Below, piece after piece: positions 39,022 through 48,723 of a stretch of DNA of 64,000 nt (the first letter of the stretch is position 1; each line of letters starts with the position of its first letter). The notes beneath the pieces were generated by a model. It did not search any database. It had not been told where the DNA came from and saw only the letters and a list, made by a program, of their open reading frames with translations. The translations under genes and the position numbers were made by a program. This DNA comes from Rhodanobacter spathiphylli B39 (GTDB taxonomy: Bacteria > Pseudomonadota > Gammaproteobacteria > Xanthomonadales > Rhodanobacteraceae): assembly GCF_000264295.1 (NCBI RefSeq), contig NZ_AJXT01000028.1, positions 1 to 64,000 on the forward strand, given 5' to 3'.

Positions 39022-40224
39022 TCAGCGGCGGTGGCGCAGGCTCCAGGCCAGGGCGAGCCAGACCGGCAGCGCAAACAGCAGCCACGGCTGGTTCTGCTGC
39101 ACGGTACCGGGCAGCAGGTGCAGCAGCACCGCGACCATGCAGGCCAGCAACTGGATCGCGATCACGCCATCGATGAAGCGCGAGGCTGCCAGGCCGCGGC
39201 GCGCGCGCCACAGCGTCGGCAGCAACAGGAAGGCCAGCGGATTGAACAGCAGCAGGTTGGCGTTGGCCCAGGCCGAGTGATGGCTGGTCAGCGTCCACAG
39301 CGCCAGCAGCACGATGCCGACCAGGCCCGCGGCAACGAGGTAGATCGTGCCGAGCAGGGCGTAGCCGGTGGGCCAGTGGCGACGGCCCAGCACCAGCAGC
39401 GCCGCCAGCAACAGCCCGGCCAGCGCCAGGGGCAGGCGCAGGTCGGGCGGCACGGTCGGTGGCACGTCGAGCCGGTTTGCCGAAACCAGTTGCTCGCCGA
39501 TCACCAGCGGACGCAGGCCGCCGTGGCCGTCGTCCACCTTCACTTCGCGCAGTTGCGACTGCAGCACTTCGGGCAGGAAGCTTTCCCGCCATGCATCGAG
39601 CGGCTGGTCCGCATACGGCCCGAGGCCGAGGTCCAGCACCAGCATCAGCCATGGCTGGCCGCTCATCAGGCGATCGGTCTGCTGGCGGTAAGTCATGCCG
39701 CCGGCGCGTGCTTTCATCTGCGTGGCCAAGATGCCGCCGAGCGCCTGGTTCAGAGCATCGCGGACGCGGGTAGTGCAGTTGTCCGCGTAGTAGTCGTAGT
39801 TGTAGCCCGCGTTCTCCGGGCGCAGGTTCCACAACAGGAAGTCGCGCAGCGCGGCGGCTTGGTTCGCATCGAGCGCCAGCGGCTGGCGAGTGATCGAGCG
39901 GCCGGCCTCGACGTAATAGCTTTCGTCCAGGCTGGTCGGCGCCGCATCCATCAGATAGTGCATGCGGCCGCGGGCGAAGTTGGGGAAAAAGTTGGCTTCG
40001 TTGAAGTCGAACACGCCGTAGTTGAAGCTGACCGCTTCGCCGGAGACCGTGTCGCGCACTTCGATGGCATCGTGGCCGAAGCGCTCCCAGTAGGTTTCAC
40101 CCGGGCCGTAGGTGACCAGTGACACTTCTAGGTTCGCTCCCGGCGCGTTGGCCACGCTGGCGTGCGCCGGCGCGATGGCCAGCCACAGGGCGAGGAGCAG
40201 GAACGCGAGACCGGTTTGTCGCAT
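39022..40224 (-). CDS. DUF4105-family membrane protein
   Basis: A 400-residue protein with a signal peptide (to about AHA, 20-22) and an extracytoplasmic domain containing YGPGETYWERFGHDAI, FDFNEANFFPNFARG and YADNCTTRVRD. Several membrane segments fill the C-terminal third. These are signatures of DUF4105, an uncharacterised bacterial envelope family. The conserved His in GHDAI and Cys in DNCTT look like a possible catalytic pair (papain/NlpC-like), which is inference. The ATG is the first codon of a good signal peptide. Confidence 0.8.
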   Translation of the reverse strand: MRQTGLAFLLLALWLAIAPAHASVANAPGANLEVSLVTYGPGETYWERFGHDAIEVRDTVSGEAVSFNYGVFDFNEANFFPNFARGRMHYLMDAAPTSLDESYYVEAGRSITRQPLALDANQAAALRDFLLWNLRPENAGYNYDYYADNCTTRVRDALNQALGGILATQMKARAGGMTYRQQTDRLMSGQPWLMLVLDLGLGPYADQPLDAWRESFLPEVLQSQLREVKVDDGHGGLRPLVIGEQLVSANRLDVPPTVPPDLRLPLALAGLLLAALLVLGRRHWPTGYALLGTIYLVAAGLVGIVLLALWTLTSHHSAWANANLLLFNPLAFLLLPTLWRARRGLAASRFIDGVIAIQLLACMVAVLLHLLPGTVQQNQPWLLFALPVWLALAWSLRHRR

Positions 40225-40296
40225 GGGTTCAACCTTGTCGTGGTGCTGCGGGAACGCGCCCGGTGATCCGGCCCCGCGCAGCGGGCGTGAGGGAGT

Positions 40297-41136
40297 CTAC
40301 CGGCGCACCACGCGGAAGCCCTGCACCCGTCGATCGTCGGCCTCGGTAACGTGGAACAGGTAGTCGCCGATGCTGACTTCCTCGCCGACCTCGGGCAGGT
40401 GGCCGAACTCGGAGGTGACCATGCCGCCCACGGTGTCGTACTCCTCGTCGGAGAAGTCGGCGCCGGTCTGTTCGTTGAAATCCTCGATCGGCGTCAACGC
40501 GCTGACCAGCCAGTCGCCGCCGGGCTGCACGTGCATCAGCTCGGGTTCCTCCTCGTCGTCGTGCTCGTCGTCGATCTCGCCAACGATCTGCTCGAGCACG
40601 TCCTCGATGGTGACCAGTCCGGCGACGCCGCCGTATTCGTTGACCACCAGCGCCATGTGGTTGCGGCTAAGGCGGAATTCTTCCAGCAACACGTTCAGCC
40701 GCATCGATTCGGGGATCAGCACGGCCGGGCGCAGGATCGCGCGGATGTCGAAGTGTTCGGCGGCGCCGAAATACTTCAACAGGTCCTTGGCCAGCAGGAT
40801 GCCGAGGATTTCGTCCTTGTCCTCGCCGTGCACCGGGAAACGCGAGTGGCCGGATTCGACCACGGCGGCGAGCATGTCGGGCAGCGGTGACTCGGCCGCC
40901 AGCATCACGATCTGCGCCCGCGGCACCATCACGTCGTCAACGCTGAGTTCGGTGACCTTGATCGCACCCTCGACCATGGTGAGGGTGTTCACGGACAGTA
41001 GTCCGTTGGTCTGGGCGGAGCGCAATTCCTCGATCAGTTCGTCGCGGTTGCGTGGCTCGCCGGAAAACATGTGGCCCAGTCGATCCCACCAGGTTCGGTG
41101 GGCCGGGCCGCTGGTACTGCCGGGGTCGTCGCTCAT
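40297..41136 (-). CDS. corC: CorC/HlyC-family CBS-domain protein
   Basis: A 279-residue protein: a short N-terminal helix region, paired CBS domains (about 65-190, with VDDVMVPRAQIVML and VVNEYGGVAGLVTIEDVLEQIVGEI), an acidic linker DDEHDDEEEPE, and a CorC_HlyC domain with YDTVGGMVTSEFGHLPEVGE. It is thought to help Mg2+/Co2+ export and often sits beside ybeY and phoH, as here. The ATG was preferred over a GTG just before it. A 224-bp repeat-bearing gap separates it from ybeY. Confidence 0.93.
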   Translation of the reverse strand: MSDDPGSTSGPAHRTWWDRLGHMFSGEPRNRDELIEELRSAQTNGLLSVNTLTMVEGAIKVTELSVDDVMVPRAQIVMLAAESPLPDMLAAVVESGHSRFPVHGEDKDEILGILLAKDLLKYFGAAEHFDIRAILRPAVLIPESMRLNVLLEEFRLSRNHMALVVNEYGGVAGLVTIEDVLEQIVGEIDDEHDDEEEPELMHVQPGGDWLVSALTPIEDFNEQTGADFSDEEYDTVGGMVTSEFGHLPEVGEEVSIGDYLFHVTEADDRRVQGFRVVRR

Positions 41137-41313
41137 CACTCGTTGGGATTCTGCCCGGAAACGGGCGGAAGCCCGATTCTAGCGGAAAAGTCGCGATGGT
41201 TCAGGGCACCAGCGTGCCGTTGCCCCTTCTCCTGCGCACAGGGGAGGTTGGCGACCGGAAGGAGTCCTTCAGGTGAGGGGGTTGCTCTGGGGGGCGGGGA
41301 AGATCAACAGCGA

Positions 41314-41353
41314 ACCCCGCCCCGGCCCTCCCCTGCTTGGCAGGTGAGGGAGC
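41314..41353. repeat. Dispersed 40-bp repeat with hairpin, copy B
   Basis: This element matches the one at 25486-25525 apart from a few bases and folds as CCCTCCCCTGC/GCAGGTGAGGG with one mismatch and a TTG loop. It lies between ybeY and corC, where an additional related CCCCTTCTCCTGC hairpin (around 41223-41248) is also found. The 41137-41360 interval has no supported gene. Confidence 0.6.
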
Positions 41354-41360
41354 AAGCACG

Positions 41361-41822
41361 TCAGGCGTAGGGGTCGGCAATGCCGAGGCCGGCCAGGATG
41401 CGGGTTTCCAGCGCTTCCATCGCCTCGGCTTCGGCGTCCACGAGATGGTCGTAGCCGAGCAGGTGCAGCACGCCGTGGACGGTGAGATGGGCCCAGTGGT
41501 CGCGCGATGCCTTGCCCTGTTCGGCGGCCTCGCGCATCACCACCGGCGCGCAGATCGCCAGGTCGCCGATCAGCGGCAGGTTCATGCCGGGCGGCAACTC
41601 GGCGGGGAACGACAGCACGTTGGTGGCGTAATCCTTGCCGCGGTAGTCGCGATTGAGCGCGCGGCCCTCGTCGGCGTCGACGATGCGGATCGCCAGCTCG
41701 ACGCTCTTCCGGCGTCTGGCGCCGCGCAGCGCCGCCTCCACCCAGCGGCGGAAACTGGCCGACGCGGGCAAGCCGGCGCGCGGCACGGCGTAGCCGACGG
41801 CGAGGATCACCGGCGCGTTCAT
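41361..41822 (-). CDS. ybeY: Endoribonuclease YbeY (16S rRNA maturation)
   Basis: A 153-residue zinc-dependent RNase for 16S rRNA 3'-end processing and ribosome quality control. It has the metal-binding motif [11 protein letters not shown], preceded by [19 protein letters not shown] sequence (here [16 protein letters not shown]) and IGDLAIC. The ATG overlaps the phoH stop (ATGA), so the two are translationally coupled, a common arrangement. Confidence 0.96.
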   Translation of the reverse strand: MNAPVILAVGYAVPRAGLPASASFRRWVEAALRGARRRKSVELAIRIVDADEGRALNRDYRGKDYATNVLSFPAELPPGMNLPLIGDLAICAPVVMREAAEQGKASRDHWAHLTVHGVLHLLGYDHLVDAEAEAMEALETRILAGLGIADPYA

Positions 41823-42799
41823 TCGCCGCCCTCGTCCTTCTGCTCGAACGCCTCGTACGCACGCACGATCTTAGCCACCAGCGGATGGCGCACCACGTCG
41901 CGCGAGGTGAAGAAGGTGAAGCTGATGCCGTTCACGCCCCGCAAGACCTCGATGGCCTGGCGCAGGCCCGAGCGCGTGCTGCGCGGCAGGTCGACCTGGG
42001 TGACGTCGCCGGTGATCACCGCCACCGTGCCGAAGCCGATGCGCGTCAGGAACATCTTCATCTGCTCGACCGTGGTGTTCTGCGCTTCGTCGAGGATCAC
42101 GTAGGAATCGTTCAAGGTGCGCCCGCGCATGTAGGCCAGCGGCGCGATCTCGATCACGTTGCGCTCGATCAGCTTGGCCACCTTCTCGAAGCCGAGCATC
42201 TCGTACAGCGCGTCGTACAGCGGGCGCAGGTAGGGATCGACCTTCTGCGACAGATCGCCGGGCAGGAAGCCCAGCTTCTCGCCGGCCTCCACCGCCGGGC
42301 GCACCAGGATCAGCCGCTGCACCCGGTTCGCCTCCAGCGCTTCGACCGCGCTGGCCACGGCCAGATAAGTCTTGCCGGTGCCGGCCGGGCCCACGCCGAA
42401 GTTGATGTCGTGGCTGGCGATCGCGTGCAGGTAGCGCGCCTGGTTCGGTCCGCGGCCCTTGATCACGCCGCGCTTGACCTTGATCACCACTTCCTGCGCT
42501 TCCCCGGCGTCCGCTTCGGCGATCGCGTCGACGCCGGATTCGGCCAGGTGCAGGTTGATCTTCGCGCCGGTCAGCGCCTCGTCTTCGGTGCTGGCGTACA
42601 GCGCACGCAGCACTTTTTCGGTGGCCTTGGCGGGGGCGTCCGCGCCGAGCACCTGAAAGATGCTGCCGCGGTGGTTGATCTCCACGCCGAGGCGCAGTTC
42701 GATCTGGCGCAGGTGCTCGTCGAACGGCCCGCACAGGTTGGCGAGGCGGGCGTTGTCTTCGGGGTCGAGGGTGAAGTCGCGCTGGTTGAGTTCGCTCAT
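41819..42799 (-). CDS. phoH: PhoH-family ATPase
   Basis: A 326-residue PhoH/YbeZ protein, an RNA-associated P-loop ATPase that works with YbeY in RNA processing. It has an N-terminal KH-like region ([17 protein letters not shown]), Walker [30 protein letters not shown], and Walker [11 protein letters not shown] with the sensor [11 protein letters not shown]. The start ATG encoding MSELNQRDF was preferred over codons further upstream in GC-rich non-coding sequence. It is first in the phoH-ybeY-corC series and divergent from the TetR gene. Confidence 0.95.
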   Translation of the reverse strand: MSELNQRDFTLDPEDNARLANLCGPFDEHLRQIELRLGVEINHRGSIFQVLGADAPAKATEKVLRALYASTEDEALTGAKINLHLAESGVDAIAEADAGEAQEVVIKVKRGVIKGRGPNQARYLHAIASHDINFGVGPAGTGKTYLAVASAVEALEANRVQRLILVRPAVEAGEKLGFLPGDLSQKVDPYLRPLYDALYEMLGFEKVAKLIERNVIEIAPLAYMRGRTLNDSYVILDEAQNTTVEQMKMFLTRIGFGTVAVITGDVTQVDLPRSTRSGLRQAIEVLRGVNGISFTFFTSRDVVRHPLVAKIVRAYEAFEQKDEGGE

Positions 42800-42872
42800 A
42801 GGGGCGCGAGAGTAGCGCGCCGCTGCCGGAAGGGCCATTGCCGAAAGCCCGCATGACCAGCAATTTGCAAAT

Positions 42873-42892
42873 AATTAATTGATGAATTAATT
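42873..42892. promoter_or_regulatory. AT-rich palindrome at the TetR gene start
   Basis: AATTAATTGATGAATTAATT consists of two 8-bp inverted arms around GATG and ends 7 bp before the TetR-type start codon. It is by far the most AT-rich 20 bp in the neighbourhood and probably contains the promoter -10. A dimeric regulator binding here would shut the exporter operon. Confidence 0.65.
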
Positions 42893-42899
42893 TGCGCGC

Positions 42900-43574
42900 A
42901 TGACCACCTCGAACAAGCGCGCAGAGGCGGGTCGCCGTGCCGGGCGACCCAGCGGCGACGACCAGGACTTGCGGCGGCGCCTGCTGGATGCGGCGATCGC
43001 CCAGTTCGCGCGCACCGGGATCGCCGCCACCTCGCTGCGGGCGATCGCCACCGAGGCAGGCGTCACCCCGGCAATGCTGCATTACTACTTCGGCGACAAG
43101 GCGCGACTGCAGCAGGCGGTGATCGACGAGCGCCTGCTGCCGGCGCTGGCGCCGCTGCGCACGCAACTTGAACATGCCGGGGACGATCCGGCCACCCTGG
43201 CCGAGGGTTTCGTGCGCGGCATCGGCGAGCTGGTCGCGCAGCATCCCTGGCTGCCGCCGCTGTGGGTCCGCGAGGTGCTGTGCGAGGGCGGCGCGCTGCG
43301 CGAAGTGCTGTTCACCCGGGGCGTGCCGGGGGTGCCGCAGCTGCTGGCGCAACGCTTCGCGGCGGCGCAGGCGGATGGACGGCTGAATGCGGCGCTGGAC
43401 CCGCGCCTGCTGGTCGTCTCGCTGGTCGGATTGACCCTGTTTCCCGCCGCGGGTGCACCGATCTGGCGACGCGCGTTCGGCGCCGAAGAACTGGGGGCCG
43501 AGGTCATGCCCAGGCACACGCTGGCCTTGCTCGGACACGGTATTGGCGCGGCAGTACCCGGAGAAACCGCATGA
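42900..43574 (+). CDS. TetR-family regulator of the ABC exporter
   Basis: A 224-residue repressor-type regulator. The N-terminal TetR HTH (LLDAAIAQFARTGIAATSLRAIATEAGVTPAMLHYYFGDK, split around residues 29-68) matches the CecR/YbiH subgroup that governs ybhGFSR-like exporters; the C-terminal ligand domain holds LPPLWVREVLCEGG. No Shine-Dalgarno is visible, and the start codon nearly abuts an AT-rich palindrome, so the mRNA may be leaderless and the gene autorepressed. Its stop overlaps the ATG of the membrane-fusion gene. Confidence 0.9.
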   Translation: MTTSNKRAEAGRRAGRPSGDDQDLRRRLLDAAIAQFARTGIAATSLRAIATEAGVTPAMLHYYFGDKARLQQAVIDERLLPALAPLRTQLEHAGDDPATLAEGFVRGIGELVAQHPWLPPLWVREVLCEGGALREVLFTRGVPGVPQLLAQRFAAAQADGRLNAALDPRLLVVSLVGLTLFPAAGAPIWRRAFGAEELGAEVMPRHTLALLGHGIGAAVPGETA

Positions 43575-44539
43575 AGATCGCAGCCGTGATTTGCCGGTCG
43601 CTGGCGGCCGTGCTGCTCGCCATCACCGCCGGTTGCGGCAAACAGCCGCCGCAGGCGCTGGGCACGCTTGAATTCGACCGCATCACGCTGCCCGCGCCCG
43701 CCGCCGAACGCATCGTGGCGGTCGACGTGCGCGAGGGCGAGCGGGTCAAGGCGGGGCAGCCGCTGCTGCGACTTGACCCCGCCCATGCCGGTGCCCAGCT
43801 CGCGGCCGCCGAAGCCCAGCTGCAACAGCAGCGCGAAGTATTGGCCGAGCTCGAAACCGGCCCGCGCAGCGAGGACATCGCCAAGGCGCGGGCGAATCTG
43901 GCGGCGGCGCAGGCGCAGGCGCGTGAAGCCGGGGCGTACTACCACCGCCTGCTTCCGCTGAAGGGCCAGAACTACGTGGCCGCGGCCGATCTGGATCGCG
44001 CCCGCGCCGCGGCCGGCAACGCCGACGGCCAGGTGGCCGCTGCCGGCGCGGCCCTCGACGAACTGCTGCACGGCACCCGTCCGGAACAGCTCGCGCAGGC
44101 GCAGGCGGCAGTCGCGGCGGCGCAAGCGGAGGTCGATGCGCAGCGGGTGCTGCTGGGCAAGCTGGCCATCGTGGCGACGCGCGCCGGGCGGATCGACAGC
44201 CTGCCGTACAAGCTGGGCGACCAGGCGCCGGTGGGCGCGCCGGTGGCGATCCTGCTGGCCGGCGACGCGCCATATGCACGCATCTACGTGCCGGTGCAGC
44301 AGCGCGCGGGCATGCATGTCGGCGATGCGATCCGGGTCTTCGTGAGCGGCCGCGAACAGCCGTATGCCGGCACGGTGCGGATGATCCGCAGCGAACCCGA
44401 TTTCACCCCTTATTACGCGCTGATCGGCGACGACGCGGCGCGGCTGAGCTATCTGGCCGAAGTGACGCTGGGTGGGGACGCGGCGGACCTTCCCGCCGGT
44501 CTGCCGGTGCGAGTCGAGTTCCACGGGTCCGCAAGGTGA
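43571..44539 (+). CDS. Membrane fusion (HlyD/YbhG-like) lipoprotein of ABC exporter
   Basis: A 322-residue periplasmic adaptor. The signal peptide has a lipobox-like ITAGC (Cys22), followed by a biotinyl-lipoyl-like half motif (VDVREGERVKAGQPLLRLD). A long alpha-helical hairpin rich in Ala/Gln (about 75-190) precedes the second lipoyl half RIDSLPYKLGDQAPVGAPVA and a beta barrel. It connects the inner-membrane ABC pump to an outer-membrane channel encoded elsewhere. It is coupled to the TetR gene (ATGA) and to the ATPase gene (GTGA). Confidence 0.9.
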   Translation: MKIAAVICRSLAAVLLAITAGCGKQPPQALGTLEFDRITLPAPAAERIVAVDVREGERVKAGQPLLRLDPAHAGAQLAAAEAQLQQQREVLAELETGPRSEDIAKARANLAAAQAQAREAGAYYHRLLPLKGQNYVAAADLDRARAAAGNADGQVAAAGAALDELLHGTRPEQLAQAQAAVAAAQAEVDAQRVLLGKLAIVATRAGRIDSLPYKLGDQAPVGAPVAILLAGDAPYARIYVPVQQRAGMHVGDAIRVFVSGREQPYAGTVRMIRSEPDFTPYYALIGDDAARLSYLAEVTLGGDAADLPAGLPVRVEFHGSAR

Positions 44540-45495
44540 CCACCGATGCCGGCAGCGTGGCGATCCGCGCCCGCGGACTGACCAGGCGCTTCGGCAAGCT
44601 GGTCGCGGTCGATCACGTCGACCTCGAGGTGCCGGCAAAACGTGTCTATGGCTTCCTCGGCCCGAACGGCTCCGGCAAGTCGACCACGATCCGCATGCTG
44701 TGCGGCCTGTTGACGCCGACCGATGGCGAGATCGAGGTGCTGGGCCTGAAGATTCCGGCGCAGGCCGACGAGTTGCGTCCGCATATCGGCTACATGACCC
44801 AGAAGTTCTCGCTGTTCGAGGACCTCAGCGTGCGCGAGAACCTGGAATTCCTGGCCGCGATCCAGGGCGTGCCGAAGGCGAAGACGAAGGGCCGCATCGA
44901 CGAACTGATCGGGCAATACCACTTCGGCGACCGACAGCAGCAGCTCGCCGGCAGCATGAGCGGCGGCCAGAAGCAGCGCCTCGCGCTGGCCTGCGCGGTG
45001 ATCCACGAGCCTGAGCTGCTGTTCCTGGACGAGCCGACCAGCGCGGTCGATCCGGAATCGCGCCGCGACTTCTGGGAGAAGTTGTTCGAGCTGGCCGACA
45101 ACGGCACCACCTTGCTGGTGTCCACTCACCTGATGGACGAGGCCGAGCGCTGCCACCGGCTGGCGATCCTCGATCGCGGCGCGCTGGTCGCCGACGGCAC
45201 GCCGCGCGAGCTCACCGCCGAGCTGGACGGACGCACCTTCATCGTCGACACCGCCGACCCGCGCGCGGCCCAGCGCGCGCTGGTCGAACTGCCGGGCGTG
45301 CTCGGCGTAGCCCAGGTCGGCAACACCTTGCGCGTGCTGGTCGCGGAAGACATCGGCGACGTGACGCAACGCCTGGACCAGGCACTGGCGACCGCCGGGC
45401 CGAAAGCCGACGTGGTGCCGGCGCCACCCAGCCTTGAAGACGTGTTCGTCGCCGCCACGCGCAAGGGCGACGCGCACGGGGAGCGCACTGCATGA
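44536..45495 (+). CDS. ABC exporter ATP-binding protein (YbhF-like, single domain)
   Basis: A 319-residue ATPase with Walker A GPNGSGKST, Q-loop region YMTQKFSLFEDL, signature GSMSGGQKQR, Walker B LLFLDEPTSAVD, and the switch His in LLVSTHLMDEAE. The C-terminal 80 residues are a regulatory extension like that of drug and DrrA-type exporters. It has one ATPase domain, whereas E. coli YbhF has two. The start is GTG overlapping the previous stop. It energises the permease encoded next. Confidence 0.93.
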   Translation: MTTDAGSVAIRARGLTRRFGKLVAVDHVDLEVPAKRVYGFLGPNGSGKSTTIRMLCGLLTPTDGEIEVLGLKIPAQADELRPHIGYMTQKFSLFEDLSVRENLEFLAAIQGVPKAKTKGRIDELIGQYHFGDRQQQLAGSMSGGQKQRLALACAVIHEPELLFLDEPTSAVDPESRRDFWEKLFELADNGTTLLVSTHLMDEAERCHRLAILDRGALVADGTPRELTAELDGRTFIVDTADPRAAQRALVELPGVLGVAQVGNTLRVLVAEDIGDVTQRLDQALATAGPKADVVPAPPSLEDVFVAATRKGDAHGERTA

Positions 45496-46601
45496 ACTGG
45501 CGCCGGCTGTGGGCGATCGTGATCAAGGAGCTGCGCCAGATGCGCCGCGACCGCGTCACGCTGGCGATGATCATGGCCATTCCGGTGATCCAGCTGGTGT
45601 TGTTCGGCTATGCGATCAACACCAACCTGCGCGGGCTGGCCACCGGTGTCGCCGACCAGGCCGACACCGCCGGCTCGCGGGCACTGGTGATGGACATGCT
45701 GGCCACCGGCGTGGTCGCGCCGGTCGCGAAAGCGGACACGCCGCAGGAACTGATGGCGATGATCCGTGCCGGCAAAGTCAGCATCGGCATCGTGGTGCCG
45801 CCGGATTTCGAGCGCCGCCGCATCGACGGCCGCGCCGTGGCGCAGGTGCTGGTCGACGGCAGCGACACGACGGTGCAGGGCGCCGCCGCGCAGCTCGCGC
45901 AGGTGCCGATCGACAGTGCCCGGCCCGATACGCGTGCGCCGCTGACCAGCACGCCGGTGTCCGGGCGGATCAGCGTGGTCGCGTTCTACAACCCGCAGCG
46001 CAGCTCGGCAGTCAACATCGTGCCCGGCCTGATCGGGGTGATCCTGACCATGACGATGGTGCTGTTCACCGCCATTGCGATCGTGCGCGAACGCGAGCGC
46101 GGCAACATGGAGTTGCTGATCGCCACGCCGCTGACCCGTTCCGAACTGATGGTCGGCAAGGTGCTGCCGTATGTCGCGATCGGGCTGGTGCAGACCAGCG
46201 TGATCCTGGCGCTCGGCATATGGCTGTTCGAGGTGCCGATCCGCGGCAGCGTGCTCGACGTGTACCTGGCGTCGAGCCTGCTGATCCTTGCCAACCTCAC
46301 CCTGGGCCTGCTGATCTCCACCCGCGCGCAGTCGCAGTTCCAGGCGATGCAGATGATGATCTTCGTGTTCCTGCCGTCGATCCTGCTGTCCGGTTTCATG
46401 TTTCCGTTCGCGGGCATGCCGCGGGTAGTGCAATGGATCGCCGAGGCGCTGCCGCTGACCCATTTCCTGCGCCTGATCCGCGGCGTGATGCTGCGAGGCG
46501 CGGGGCTGTGGGAGATGTGGGGCGACGTGCTCGCGCTGGCCGTGTTCACCGTGGCGATGATGGCGCTGGCGATCTTGCGTTTCCGCAAGCGGCTGGATTG
46601 A
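45492..46601 (+). CDS. ABC-2-type exporter permease (YbhR/YbhS-like)
   Basis: A 369-residue inner-membrane permease with the ABC-2 layout. One N-terminal membrane segment (IMAIPVIQLVLFGYAI) is followed by a large extracytoplasmic domain with FYNPQRSSAVNIVPGLIG and five C-terminal segments with ERERGNMELLIATPLTRSEL. It overlaps the ATPase gene (ATGA). It is the only permease in the operon, so it should work as a homodimer, unlike the two-permease YbhSR system. Confidence 0.93.
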   Translation: MNWRRLWAIVIKELRQMRRDRVTLAMIMAIPVIQLVLFGYAINTNLRGLATGVADQADTAGSRALVMDMLATGVVAPVAKADTPQELMAMIRAGKVSIGIVVPPDFERRRIDGRAVAQVLVDGSDTTVQGAAAQLAQVPIDSARPDTRAPLTSTPVSGRISVVAFYNPQRSSAVNIVPGLIGVILTMTMVLFTAIAIVRERERGNMELLIATPLTRSELMVGKVLPYVAIGLVQTSVILALGIWLFEVPIRGSVLDVYLASSLLILANLTLGLLISTRAQSQFQAMQMMIFVFLPSILLSGFMFPFAGMPRVVQWIAEALPLTHFLRLIRGVMLRGAGLWEMWGDVLALAVFTVAMMALAILRFRKRLD

Positions 46602-46620
46602 GCCACTCCGTCGCCGCCGG

Positions 46621-47112
46621 CTACAGGGCTCGATGCATCACGTAGAGATCGGTGGGGCCGAGCAGCGCGTGACGGAAGGCGCCGGGCACCTGGCCGACGA
46701 TGCGAAAACCGTGGCGCTGCCACAGCCGCACGGCGCTGGTGTTGCTGGCCACCACGGCATTGAACTGCATCGCGCTGAAGCCGGCCTGGCGCGCCTGTTC
46801 CAGCGAGTGTTCGCACAAGGTCGACGCAATGCCCTGCCGGCGTGCCTGCGGCGCCACCATGTAGCTGCCGTTGGCCACGTGGTCGCCGGGACCCATCTGG
46901 TTGGGCGCCAGCCGGTAACAGCCCAGCGCCTGGCCGTCGCGTTCGGCCACGAAACAGCGTGCCGGCGGCGTGGTCCACATGGAGCGGGCCTGTTCGAGGG
47001 TGATGTCGCGCGGATAGGTGTAGGTGTCCCCGCCGGCGGCGATCATCTGGAAGAACGGCCACACGCGCACGAACTCGTCCGCGCCGATTTCCCGGATCAC
47101 CAGCCCGCTCAT
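46621..47112 (-). CDS. GNAT-family N-acetyltransferase
   Basis: A 163-residue acetyltransferase with the acetyl-CoA pyrophosphate-binding segment [12 protein letters not shown] and a downstream [20 protein letters not shown] typical of GNAT enzymes. The substrate is unknown; the group contains L-amino acid and protein N-acetyltransferases. The ATG overlaps the miaB stop (ATGA), so it is expressed with miaB, and the gene is convergent with the ABC exporter operon. Confidence 0.9.
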   Translation of the reverse strand: MSGLVIREIGADEFVRVWPFFQMIAAGGDTYTYPRDITLEQARSMWTTPPARCFVAERDGQALGCYRLAPNQMGPGDHVANGSYMVAPQARRQGIASTLCEHSLEQARQAGFSAMQFNAVVASNTSAVRLWQRHGFRIVGQVPGAFRHALLGPTDLYVMHRAL

Positions 47113-48476
47113 GACGCGAGTGCGGCGACTTCGTCTGCCAGCTTCACCCGCCCGCGCAGCGAGTTGCTCATCGCCTCGGTGATCTCCACCTCGACGAACT
47201 GGCCGATCAGGCGCGGATGACCGGGGAAGTTGACGAAGCGCATGTTCTCGGTGCGGCCGGTCAGTTCGCTGGCGTCGCGGGTGCTGGGCTTTTCGACCAG
47301 CACGCGCTGCACGGTGCCGACCATCGCCTGGCTGATCGCTTTCGCATTCGCGTTGATCGCGGTTTGCAGACGGGACAGGCGCTCATGCTTTTCACTGGCC
47401 GGCGTGTCGTCGGCGAGGTTTGCCGCCGGCGTGCCGGGACGCGAGGAGAAGATGAAGGAGAAGCTCTGGTCGAAGCCGATGTCGTCGATCAGCTTCATGG
47501 TCTTGTCGAAATCCTCGGCAGTCTCGCCGGGGAAGCCCACGATGAAATCGGATGACACGCAGATGTCCGGCCGCACCGCGCGCAGCTTGCGGATCTTCTG
47601 CTTGAACTCCAGCGCGGTGTAGCCGCGCTTCATCGCGGAGAGGATGCGGTCGGAGCCGGCCTGCACCGGCAGGTGCAGGTAATTCGCCAGCTGCGGCACG
47701 TTGGCGTAGGCCTCGATCAGCGAGTCGGAGAACTCCAGCGGATGCGAGGTGGTGAAGCGGATGCGGCCGATGCCGTCGATCCGGGCGATCGCGTGGATCA
47801 GCACGGCGAGGTCGGCGATGCCGCCGTCGAAGGTGGCGCCGCGATACGCGTTGACGTTCTGGCCCAGCAGGTTCACTTCGCGCACGCCCTGGGCGGCGAG
47901 CTTGGCCACCTCGACGATCACGTCGTCGAATGGACGGCTGAGTTCCTCGCCGCGGGTGTACGGCACCACGCAGTAGCTGCAGTATTTCGAGCAGCCCTCC
48001 ATGATCGAGACGAAGGCGGTGGGGCCTTCGGCGCGTGGCTCGGGCAGGCGGTCGAACTTCTCGATCTCGGGGAAGCTGATGTCGACCTGCGGCTTGCCGC
48101 TGGCGCGCTGCTGCTCGATCAGCTGGGGCAGGCGGTGCAGGGTCTGCGGGCCGAACACCAGGTCGACGTACGGCGCGCGCTTGACGATGGCGTCGCCTTC
48201 CTGGCTCGCCACGCAGCCACCGACGCCGATCAGCACCGGCTTGCCGTCCTTCTTGTGCTGCTTCCAGCGGCCGAGCTGGCTGAACACTTTTTCCTGCGCC
48301 TTCTCGCGGATCGAGCAGGTGTTGATCAGGATCACGTCCGCCTCGGATTCGTCCTGGGTCAGCTCCATGCCGTGCGACGCCTTCAGCACGTCGGCCATCT
48401 TGGCCGAGTCGTACTCGTTCATCTGGCAGCCGTGGGTCTTGATGAAGAGTTTCGGAGGCGTCGGGTTGCCGCTCAT
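47109..48476 (-). CDS. miaB: tRNA-2-methylthio-N6-dimethylallyladenosine synthase MiaB
   Basis: A 455-residue radical-SAM enzyme that methylthiolates i6A37 of tRNA. The N-terminal domain has the three cluster cysteines in [15 protein letters not shown] and GVGGCVA; the radical-SAM cluster is CSKYCSYC; the C-terminal part is a TRAM domain ending near [16 protein letters not shown]. The ATG encoding [11 protein letters not shown] matches the family N-terminus; longer frames exist but add unrelated residues. It is coupled to the GNAT gene downstream. Confidence 0.97.
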   Translation of the reverse strand: MSGNPTPPKLFIKTHGCQMNEYDSAKMADVLKASHGMELTQDESEADVILINTCSIREKAQEKVFSQLGRWKQHKKDGKPVLIGVGGCVASQEGDAIVKRAPYVDLVFGPQTLHRLPQLIEQQRASGKPQVDISFPEIEKFDRLPEPRAEGPTAFVSIMEGCSKYCSYCVVPYTRGEELSRPFDDVIVEVAKLAAQGVREVNLLGQNVNAYRGATFDGGIADLAVLIHAIARIDGIGRIRFTTSHPLEFSDSLIEAYANVPQLANYLHLPVQAGSDRILSAMKRGYTALEFKQKIRKLRAVRPDICVSSDFIVGFPGETAEDFDKTMKLIDDIGFDQSFSFIFSSRPGTPAANLADDTPASEKHERLSRLQTAINANAKAISQAMVGTVQRVLVEKPSTRDASELTGRTENMRFVNFPGHPRLIGQFVEVEITEAMSNSLRGRVKLADEVAALAS

Positions 48477-48723
48477 GACTGGGGATACCGTGGTTCGTGA
48501 GGCACGGGGTGCCATCGTGTGAACCGCGCAGTTTACCCGCGCGGGCGCCCGCCTGCCAGTAATTCGCCATGCCGGATCAAGCACTTGCGGCTCGTCGACC
48601 GGCGGTCCGATGCCGCTGCCGCAGTTCCGGCCGTGCACCGGCCTGCGGCCCGGAACGCTGCATGGCGCACGAAATCGCCGCTGCGGACTTGGCGCTGGCG
48701 GCACATGGCGGCACACTGCGCCC

